14,499 nucleotides of DNA. Source: JAXHUM01 sp034189325 (GTDB lineage: Bacteria > Desulfobacterota > DSM-4660 > Desulfatiglandales > Desulfatiglandaceae). Of this stretch, positions 6,949 to 13,233 are shown piece by piece. Position 1 is the first letter of the stretch, and every line of letters begins with the position of its first letter. The position numbers and the translations under genes were made by a program. The DNA is taken from NCBI GenBank assembly GCA_034189325.1, contig JAXHUM010000099.1:1-14499 (forward strand), read 5' to 3'. The notes beneath the pieces were generated by a model. It saw only the letters and a program-made list of their open reading frames with translations, was not told where the DNA came from and ran no database searches.

Positions 6949-7402
6949 ATGCTTTCCGCCTAACCTTAAGATGAGGTAACGAAAACCACCAGATTTCCAT
7001 ATATCTCAATCGTGTTGTGTACCCCAGCACGGGCGCGAACTCACGGGCTGATATCCCCTCAGTGTGAATCCGAATTGATGTATGAGACATATTAATCAAA
7101 ATACTAGCTAGAAGCAAGTGTTAGCTTCCAGACTGCGAGCGGAGGTGGAACCGCCGATCGGAGCAAAACTATTTTGACTATCAAGCGCCAAAAACAGAAA
7201 TTCGATCATAAGAATCTACTTTGCTTACTTTGGGCCTAGACCACACAGGGAACGCATCTCAAAGGAAAGGCAAATTTCATGGCTCTTGCCTATGCCAGAT
7301 AATAGATTCTGGAGTATAGGAGATTACATAGGTCACGCGTGGAGCGCCGGGAAGAACTTCAAAAAGTAAAAAGAACGACAAGATGCATCGTCCAAACAGG
7401 GA
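6949..7402. other. Intergenic region between the rubrerythrin and DUF362-ferredoxin genes
   Basis: No supported gene in this 454-base stretch. A minus-strand open frame (7117 down to 6920) overlaps the rubrerythrin start by 29 bases, lacks a ribosome site and resembles nothing I know. Short hairpins occur: GAAGC/GCTTC around 7110-7130 and GCGG/CCGC around 7140-7155; neither has a T run. It marks the upstream edge of the AT-rich block and could contain the junction of an insertion, but no direct repeat or attachment site was seen. Confidence 0.5.
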
Positions 7403-8548
7403 TCAGCGAAAAAGGACCTTGCCAAGCAGAGGGGTTTTTATATCAATCGCTCCATCAGGACACATCTCCTGACAGCAAAAACAACGAATGCACTGGTCAT
7501 ATTTGAAGGACGGAGAATTCGACTTGTCTCCGCTGTGCCAGTTGACCGCTTTCGGGTCAGCCGGACAGAGACTGACACAGGTGCCGCAGAGAGTGCATTT
7601 TTCCTTGTCGATGGTCGGTCGGGGGCACATACGATTCCGCAGGTATTTCCTTATCCTCCCACCTGAAACGGACCTTACAGATCTTCGAACGACTTCGAAT
7701 TCCTCGTCAATAAACATTTCCACGGGCTCACCGATTATGTCGATGTTCTCATAGTGATAGGTTCCAAGCCCGGCTTCCTCCCCAGGCCTTGAAGTCGGCA
7801 CGTATTCGGGATCAAGGTCGACAATTCGACAGGCAATTGCGTCCAATGCAACAGGGTCTACAGAGAATAACAATACATTCAATTTCTTTGGTTTTCCGCT
7901 CCTCGGTCCATTGCCCTCCATTGCCACGATCCCATCCATGATGAACAGGCGTGGTTGGATGAGGGTGTTTAGATCCACAAGCATCGTAGCGAAATCACCT
8001 GGGTCGGGTAACTTGACATGGAACTGGCTCTTTAGTGTGCCGGGAATACATCCGAACTGGTTCTTGACGGCCCCGGTGAGCCGGGTGAGAGCATGTGACT
8101 TGAGCTTTGGCAGACTGACGAGCCCATCCGATTCCATGACACCGTTTGCAATGACAAATTGTTTCACCAGCCGTGCCTCTCTATGGCTTACTGTCTGCCC
8201 ATTGTCAAAATCAGCTAAGGCTATCCCGATCTCGTCCCCAGCCTCTTTGAGACCGGCCCTTTTCGCGTTTCCCTCGCACTTCCCCAAGGCTGAAGAATCA
8301 CCGTAGTATACATCTCCCCCAGCCTGCTTGATCAATTTTCCCACCGCCTTCAACACAGAAGGGTGCGTTGTCACTGATTTTTCGGGGTTCGACCCAACGA
8401 GGATATTAGGCTTGAGGGTAATGCGTTCTCCCGATTTTACAAACTCTGTGACACCGCCGAGGAGATGGAATCCCTGCTCAACAGCTTCATAGACCCGAGC
8501 CTCTTCGTAGGAATCGCATTTCACCAAGACTACCTTTGATGTAAGCAT
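7403..8548 (-). CDS. DUF362 domain protein with C-terminal 2x[4Fe-4S] ferredoxin domain
   Basis: The 381-residue protein has an N-terminal DUF362 domain (about 5-275) and a bacterial-type ferredoxin domain. DUF362 landmarks: ITLKPNILVGSNP at 43-55, VSLPKLKSHALTRLTGAVKN at 144-163 and SVDPVALDAIACRIV at 229-243. The ferredoxin part carries C318, C321, C324 and C328 (CTLCGTCVSLCP), then C353, C356, C359 and C363 (CIRCFCCQEMCP), enough for two cubane [4Fe-4S] clusters. No signal peptide or membrane helix is present, so it should be cytoplasmic. ATG at 8548 lies ten bases after AGGAGG. It is divergent from an FMN flavoprotein gene across 414 bases. The family is found mainly in anaerobes; its reaction is not known to me, though electron transfer to a bound substrate or cofactor is a reasonable inference. 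Confidence 0.9.
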   Translation of the reverse strand: MLTSKVVLVKCDSYEEARVYEAVEQGFHLLGGVTEFVKSGERITLKPNILVGSNPEKSVTTHPSVLKAVGKLIKQAGGDVYYGDSSALGKCEGNAKRAGLKEAGDEIGIALADFDNGQTVSHREARLVKQFVIANGVMESDGLVSLPKLKSHALTRLTGAVKNQFGCIPGTLKSQFHVKLPDPGDFATMLVDLNTLIQPRLFIMDGIVAMEGNGPRSGKPKKLNVLLFSVDPVALDAIACRIVDLDPEYVPTSRPGEEAGLGTYHYENIDIIGEPVEMFIDEEFEVVRRSVRSVSGGRIRKYLRNRMCPRPTIDKEKCTLCGTCVSLCPADPKAVNWHSGDKSNSPSFKYDQCIRCFCCQEMCPDGAIDIKTPLLGKVLFR

Positions 8549-8962
8549 CGTGATAAGGCCTCCTTTTTTAGTGCAAATATAGCGAAAACAGGGTTATATG
8601 CCAATAGGAACTTCATTTTCAAGATACCTTAAGAATTTTGGGAGAGCTTTCTTCTGGATAACTCGAAGGCGACGAATGAAAACTGTTTCAACACATTTTA
8701 GAGTGCGGGGCGTTGGATCTGTTTCACCCAAGAAGGGCTGACGAAGGAGAGATTGTTGGTGGATACCTCACATGCCCTGTTGGCACGGCTTGATTTTTGA
8801 CAACTGAAAAAGTATGTTGAGGACATTGCGCCCTCCCCCCGTACCTCGGGATGATGCAAACCATTCATGGTGCCTAGGCTGTGAACCAGAACTGTAGTCA
8901 GCTAAAAGGTCTTTAGATCCCCCGGGGGAGGCGAGTGCGCTGAACCGAAAAAGGAAGCCTCG
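8549..8962. other. Divergent intergenic region with leader of the flavoprotein gene
   Basis: The region serves two divergent genes. No ORF with coding character was found. Near the left end lies the strong ribosome site of the minus-strand gene. On the plus strand, a weak promoter candidate is TTGATT (8790-8795), 17 bases, TATGTT (8813-8818), each 4 of 6 to consensus. Downstream of it is a GC-rich inverted repeat (separate entry). Confidence 0.45.
8829..8933 (+). promoter_or_regulatory. Possible long-range RNA stem in the flavoprotein leader
   Basis: CTCCCCC (8833-8839) is complementary to GGGGGAG (8924-8930). The helix extends by CGC (8829-8831) with GCG (8931-8933) around one bulged C, enclosing a loop of about 84 bases. 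The 3' arm lies about 30 bases before the ATG and carries the palindrome CCCCCGGGGG (8919-8928). I cannot match it to a known riboswitch, and GC-rich arms of this kind can also arise by chance. Confidence 0.22.
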
Positions 8963-9556
8963 ATGATGAAAATACTGGCCATTTATGGTAGTCCGAGAAG
9001 GAATGGAAATACAGCCCTATTACTCCGAAAGGCTGTTCAGGGAGCAAAAGCGGCAGGTGCCGAGGTGGAGGAGATTGTCCTTCGAGACCTTAAAATGTCC
9101 CCCTGTCTGGAGATCTATGGGTGCAAAAAGGACGGCCGGTGCGCCATCAAAGATGATTTTCAGGAAGTGTATGACCAGATTCTGTCCTGCAAAGGCTTGA
9201 TGCTCGCCTCTCCCATATTTTTTTACACTGTAAGCGCACACACGAAGATCCTAATGGATCGCTGTCAATCATTCTGGGTCAAAAAGCACTGGATCGAGGA
9301 AACCCCTTTTGGAGAGCTCAACCTGAAGCGAAAAGGTCTATTTATTTCTGTGGGTGCAACCAAAGGGAAAAGGCTTTTTGAAGGAGTTCGATTGAGTGTA
9401 AAATATTTCTTCGAAACCTTTGATACCGAGCTGTGGAGGAATCTTCTGTACCGTAATTTGGATTTTGAAGATGATGTTCTTAAACATCCCGAATACCTGG
9501 ATGAAGCCTATACTGCCGGGAAAGAGCTTGTTGAATCCGTTAAAAATATGAAATAG
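8963..9556 (+). CDS. NADPH-dependent FMN reductase/flavodoxin family protein (iron-sulfur-flavoprotein-like)
   Basis: The 197-residue protein has a flavodoxin-like fold. MMKILAIYGSPRRNGNTALL carries the FMN phosphate loop (GSPRRNGNT, residues 9-17), and LASPIFFYTVSAHTKILMDR at 81-100 is the second conserved FMN-contact and dimer segment of this family. Between them are C48, C54 and C60 (C-x5-C-x5-C) leading into AIKDDF, similar to the cysteine-bearing loop of iron-sulfur flavoproteins; three spaced Cys may not be enough for a [4Fe-4S] cluster unless a further ligand exists. It probably shuttles electrons from NAD(P)H or ferredoxin in the cytoplasm. ATG 8963 follows AAGGAAG at good spacing; Met2 (8966) is an equally possible start. 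The divergent neighbour encodes a ferredoxin-domain DUF362 protein, a plausible electron partner but unproven. Confidence 0.88.
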   Translation: MMKILAIYGSPRRNGNTALLLRKAVQGAKAAGAEVEEIVLRDLKMSPCLEIYGCKKDGRCAIKDDFQEVYDQILSCKGLMLASPIFFYTVSAHTKILMDRCQSFWVKKHWIEETPFGELNLKRKGLFISVGATKGKRLFEGVRLSVKYFFETFDTELWRNLLYRNLDFEDDVLKHPEYLDEAYTAGKELVESVKNMK

Positions 9557-9671
9557 GCTGTAGGCCCCCTCACAAGATCTCCTTGGCGCAACATCGGGGA
9601 TCTCCGACGAGATGACAACTGTTTCTTTCAAGCATATTATCAAGATTATAAAAACGTCAGAACTTCACTCT

Positions 9672-10196
9672 CTATATGAACCGACTATCCGATTTACGAG
9701 ATGAAACGGTTTTCCGTGCCTTTTCAAGCCAACCGCACTGTATATCCTTTTGAGAATCGAATTCAGGGACATAGGGCTTGATGTCCAAAAGGGGGGTACC
9801 GTCCAACACGTCGACATTTTGTATATAGAGGACATCGGCCTCAACCCTGTCAAGCTCCACCACGGAGAGGCCGATTGGGTTCGGACGTCTCGGAGCACGC
9901 GTCGCAAAAAGCCCGCGGACCTCGGAATCGAGATAAGGAACGACGCGCAGTTCATATCCCTGGCTCCGGTGGAAATGATAGAGCAGTACAATGTGTGAGA
10001 ATCCGTCCAGATCCTTTAGTCCATCGCGATAAACCTCAAAGATCTCCACAGTGCCTTTGACGCCGGCCGCAGCGGCCGGTTGGATCGGCATTCCTTCCCG
10101 GTTTTTGAAAGGTGTATGAATGATCCCGATAGGTTGGAATTCAATCTTCATTTTCTTGTACCATAGACAATTTATTTCACACTCAATCGGAATCAT
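9672..10196 (-). CDS. trmO: TrmO/TsaA-family tRNA (N6-threonylcarbamoyladenosine-37) methyltransferase
   Basis: The protein belongs to the UPF0066/TsaA family, whose E. coli member TrmO methylates t6A at position 37 of threonine tRNAs using S-adenosylmethionine. Diagnostic segments: QPIGIIHTPF (21-30), LDGFSHIVLLYHFHRS (63-78), the signature ATRAPRRPNPIGLSVVEL (98-115) and DVLDGTPLLDIKPYVPEF (129-146). Two starts are possible. ATG at 10196 follows AAGGA closely and overlaps the end of the transporter gene by 14 bases, giving 174 residues. Met16 (10151) gives 159 residues and the usual family beginning, but has no ribosome site. Overlap suggests translational coupling with the transporter. Some TsaA relatives are annotated only as SAM-dependent methyltransferases, so the exact tRNA target is inferred. 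Confidence 0.88.
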   Translation of the reverse strand: MIPIECEINCLWYKKMKIEFQPIGIIHTPFKNREGMPIQPAAAAGVKGTVEIFEVYRDGLKDLDGFSHIVLLYHFHRSQGYELRVVPYLDSEVRGLFATRAPRRPNPIGLSVVELDRVEADVLYIQNVDVLDGTPLLDIKPYVPEFDSQKDIQCGWLEKARKTVSSRKSDSRFI

Positions 10197-12762
10197 CCGA
10201 TTCCTTTTCGAGCTCCTTATCTTTCATTTCAATGTGCGCCCCAAGTTTTTCCGCCTCGAGGGCTGCGTCTTCCGCTTTGGCCGAGGCCTTTGCAGCCCTG
10301 CGGGCCACCTTCTCTGCCTCTGCTTTGGCCTCTGAAGCAGCTTTTATTTTTTCCTCCAAATCCTCTCGGGAACCCGAGGCCAGGGAAGATGCTACGTCAT
10401 GGAGTTTTTCCTCAACCGTCTTTTCAGCCTTTTCAGCATTTTTTTCCATCTTCCGTGCCTTTTTTTCCGCTTCAACGAGGGTGTCAACGGCTGCGGCACG
10501 CTCTCCTAACTTACCCTCTTCGGGCTCCGCATCCAGGTCAATGTCTTCAGCCGCCAAGACCATGGCAACAATGGGCAATTTCGAGACCAGGTCCTTAATC
10601 TCAACACCCATGGGACTCACCACCTGATTTTTCTTGAAAGAAAAGGGAAGAAAAACCATAGATGCTTCGGATGAGCGTCTCACAATCATCTCTTCGCTTA
10701 TATTTTTTACGACGATCGGCTCCGCTTCAATACGCACTTCTTGTAATGTTTTCCCCAAATTCTCCAGTGCGTCTTTTTCTTCTGACTCACTTTCTGGCCC
10801 CAGCACCCGAATCTTCGCTCCATCCCACGAGGCATCCCTGGTCATGAGATAGGCAAAGAGGAGCATCAAGTGACTGGTCGGGTCATCCCGCCACCAGATA
10901 TCGATACTCCGATCCCTTGATGATCTTTTTTCAAGAGCGGCCCATTCGTCTTCATCAGCATGCAGTATGATGATGTTGCTGCCATAACGAAAGGCGGCTC
11001 TCAGGTTCTGCCCATACTTGGCCTCGCCCAATCCGAGTATACCTTTTGGGAGTTCACCGCGCCAGTTGAGGAGAATCGTATTGGCCTTCAAGGGGCCGAC
11101 ACCAAATCCCTGCACAAGAATCTGAACCGCAACATGCAGCTTCGGGGCCACCACTACTAAAGGAAAGGCAGTCAGCCCTTGAGTTTCAATATCTCGCTTC
11201 AGTTCACTTTCGGCCTCCTCCCTGAGTTTGAGCATTTTCAAGCCCTCGCCCTCCAGGATTCTCACCACGGATGTTACACCACTGCCTCCTTCCAGCCAGG
11301 AAGCAAATTGGAGAAGTTGACCCCGTCTCCGTGAATCGTTGGAAAAGGCCAGGATCTGGGGACGCCAATCCCTCGGATGTTCAGGCTCCAATGCTGCTGA
11401 AAGGAGATTTTCCCTGACTCGCTGAAGAAAATAGGATCGACGACTGTCAGCCCAACGCGCCGGCCCCGATGTACGTTTGAGATACTGATATATGCCGAAA
11501 AGTATGCCGATGGCCACTGCGCCGGCTGGCAGATTGATCGCCAACATGGTACCGAGACACGCAAAAAAGCCCAAAAGACTCAGGCGCCCATCGAACCAAC
11601 GAAAGGTTGGACGAAAGGAAGGACTGGATGTACGCGCTTCATAGTAGGTGGCATAGTTGAGAAGTCCGTAAGAGATAAGAAAGAACATGGACACGAGCGA
11701 TGCGATCAGGTTCAGTCTTCCCAGGGCAATGGTTGCCAAGGCGATCCCTGCTGAGAGGAGGACACCTCTTCTCGGGTTGCCCGTCTCCCCATACCCTTTT
11801 GCAAACGGTAACAGAAGGGGAAAAATACGATCGCCTGCCAATGACTGAAGGATTCGAGGAGCCCCAAGAAAAGAGGCCATGGCCGAGGACAGGGTCGCGG
11901 CTATGACACCGATATGGACCAGAAAGCTGACAAAGGCCACCTCTTTCATGGCACCGTAGTCGCCTATCAGAACATGGCCGGGCAAGACCGCGGCAAAAAC
12001 TATGGCAGCCCCAAAATAGATGAGGATGGAAACGCCAACAGCCATAAAGGTTCCGTTAGGCAGACTTTTGCCGGGGTCCTTGAGGTCACCCGACATACTC
12101 ACGCCCTGTGTAAAACCGGTAACCGCCGGGAAAAAGATGGCAAACAGGACCCAAAAACCGGGTGTAGAGGGATTGGGTGCCCAGTTTTGAACCAGGACCG
12201 CGCTATCCCACCTGGCAAGACCTCCGATAAAAAAGGATACAAGCGCAGCGGCAAGACAGCCCATGATCACGTACTGCAAACGAGTGGCCCAGTCCGCCCC
12301 CATCCACGCAAAGATGAAAAGCAACGCCACCGCAAGAGCTGCGACGATTTGAGGAAAGGCTTCTGTGGTCCGAGAGAGGATTCCGGTCAAGGCTTCGCCA
12401 AAACCAATGCAATAAAAGGCTATGGATACGGACTGGGCCAAAAAGAGGACAATACCGATAGCCCCCCCAAACTCCACGCCCAGGGTACGGGAAATCATGT
12501 AATAGTCTCCGCCCCTTTTGACTTTCAGGTTCGTGGCGATCGCGGCCAGGGAGAAACTGGTCAAGATCGATATGGCATTGGCCAGCCCAATGATTATCAG
12601 GGCCCGGGAGAGGCCGGCGCTTCCCACAACATAACCCAGCCTAAGGAAAAGGATGATGCCGAGGATAGTGAGGACACTGGGCGTGAATACCCCGGAAAAG
12701 GTCCCGAGGGAGCCCTGATATTCATTCACGGCATCCTGCCCCTGGTGATGATTTTCAGTCAT
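10183..12762 (-). CDS. Cation-chloride cotransporter (SLC12-like) with coiled-coil C-terminal tail
   Basis: The 859-residue protein has an APC-fold membrane domain of about 12 helices (residues 20-430). GVFTPSVLTILGIILFLRLG (24-43) matches helix 1 of KCC/NKCC transporters, FFPAVTGFTQGVSMSGDLKD (210-229) matches helix 6, and SFLGAPRILQSLAGDRIFP (297-315) the helix 8 region. The cytosolic domain (about 440-745) contains SIDIWWRDDPTSHLMLLFAYLM (619-640), equivalent to the conserved SLC12 C-domain motif. It probably moves K+ or Na+ with Cl- (inferred), which would affect cell volume. Residues about 757-855 form an Ala/Lys/Glu-rich, heptad-like tail (EAEKKARKMEKNAEKAEK and AKASAKAEDAALEAEK) not part of the usual family. 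ATG 12762 has a weak ribosome site. A strong promoter lies 35 bases upstream, and trmO overlaps the 3' end. Confidence 0.9.
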   Translation of the reverse strand: MTENHHQGQDAVNEYQGSLGTFSGVFTPSVLTILGIILFLRLGYVVGSAGLSRALIIIGLANAISILTSFSLAAIATNLKVKRGGDYYMISRTLGVEFGGAIGIVLFLAQSVSIAFYCIGFGEALTGILSRTTEAFPQIVAALAVALLFIFAWMGADWATRLQYVIMGCLAAALVSFFIGGLARWDSAVLVQNWAPNPSTPGFWVLFAIFFPAVTGFTQGVSMSGDLKDPGKSLPNGTFMAVGVSILIYFGAAIVFAAVLPGHVLIGDYGAMKEVAFVSFLVHIGVIAATLSSAMASFLGAPRILQSLAGDRIFPLLLPFAKGYGETGNPRRGVLLSAGIALATIALGRLNLIASLVSMFFLISYGLLNYATYYEARTSSPSFRPTFRWFDGRLSLLGFFACLGTMLAINLPAGAVAIGILFGIYQYLKRTSGPARWADSRRSYFLQRVRENLLSAALEPEHPRDWRPQILAFSNDSRRRGQLLQFASWLEGGSGVTSVVRILEGEGLKMLKLREEAESELKRDIETQGLTAFPLVVVAPKLHVAVQILVQGFGVGPLKANTILLNWRGELPKGILGLGEAKYGQNLRAAFRYGSNIIILHADEDEWAALEKRSSRDRSIDIWWRDDPTSHLMLLFAYLMTRDASWDGAKIRVLGPESESEEKDALENLGKTLQEVRIEAEPIVVKNISEEMIVRRSSEASMVFLPFSFKKNQVVSPMGVEIKDLVSKLPIVAMVLAAEDIDLDAEPEEGKLGERAAAVDTLVEAEKKARKMEKNAEKAEKTVEEKLHDVASSLASGSREDLEEKIKAASEAKAEAEKVARRAAKASAKAEDAALEAEKLGAHIEMKDKELEKESDDSD

Positions 12763-12797
12763 GATATCATCTCGTCCATCTTAGCTCTTCAATATCT

Positions 12798-12826
12798 ATA
12801 ATACCGCCGAATAAAACAACAGGCAA
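12798..12826 (-). promoter_or_regulatory. Sigma70-type promoter for the transporter-trmO operon
   Basis: On the minus strand, TTGCCT (12826-12821) and TATTAT (12803-12798) are exactly 17 bases apart. The -10 matches the consensus at 5 of 6 positions and the -35 at 4 of 6. It ends 35 bases before the transporter ATG and starts just after the stop of the upstream 113-residue ORF. This is the best-formed promoter I see in the window. Confidence 0.55.
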
Positions 12827-12830
12827 TATT

Positions 12831-13172
12831 TTACACAAACGCATCCAACTCCCCGGATTGAGACTCTTTTAATGCGCTCATGATTTCTGAAGTCGGAGAG
12901 GTTGGGTCGTCACAAAGGCTTTCAGGTCTCTTCTCGCTTGATCCTTTCGAATCTTTTAAACCTTCCGGCCCTTTAATGCAACCATTGAACCCAAAAGGGG
13001 TAGAAACTCTCTCTATGGGATCCGCCACAAACCACTGATGGCGGTATTGCAGGGGTCTATTATCCTTGGGAAAAAAGATGGTGCCCCATCCAAAGGGGAG
13101 AATGGCCAAGGAGACCCCGGCCCGATCGATGATGAGCTGCTGGGCAATGCCCAAGACAACCTTGAAAACCAT
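12831..13172 (-). CDS. Hypothetical protein, 113 residues
   Basis: I do not recognise this protein. The N-terminal half is hydrophobic and looks folded (VVLGIAQQLIIDRAGVSL, then AILPFGWGTIFFPKDNRPLQ and YRHQWFVADP). The C-terminal third is polar and charged (KGPEGLKDSKGSSEKRPESL and ALKESQSGEL) and may be disordered. The ATG at 13172 has no clear ribosome site. Codon choice resembles neighbouring genes, and no long competing frame lies on the other strand, which favours a real gene. It lies 61 bases downstream of the sensor-kinase stop on the same strand, so it could be co-transcribed with it. No transmembrane segment or metal-binding motif is evident. It could also be the remnant of a longer gene. 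Confidence 0.45.
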   Translation of the reverse strand: MVFKVVLGIAQQLIIDRAGVSLAILPFGWGTIFFPKDNRPLQYRHQWFVADPIERVSTPFGFNGCIKGPEGLKDSKGSSEKRPESLCDDPTSPTSEIMSALKESQSGELDAFV

Positions 13173-13233
13173 TCAGATCTTGTAGTGAGGATGGCCGGGC
13201 ACAGTGCCTAAGTATTACCAAATTCCTTATGGC

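Noticed and set aside
6920..7117. 65-residue minus-strand ORF upstream of the rubrerythrin gene
   Set aside because: It has no ribosome site, overlaps the rubrerythrin start by 29 bases out of frame, and its product is unrecognisable. It could be a relic, but the sequence does not show it.
8780..8795. Sigma54-like TTGGCACG upstream of the flavoprotein gene
   Set aside because: The -24 half is perfect, but no TTGC-type -12 element lies at the required spacing.
9590..9620. Imperfect inverted repeat around TCGGGGATCTCCGA after the flavoprotein gene
   Set aside because: It looks like a terminator stem, but the pairing has mismatches and no T run follows on either strand.
11914..12801. 295-residue plus-strand open frame
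   Set aside because: It lies wholly opposite the SLC12-like transporter gene and its promoter. Its translation is a low-complexity mix of Gly, Lys, Asp and His without folded-domain character, whereas the minus strand has clear family motifs.
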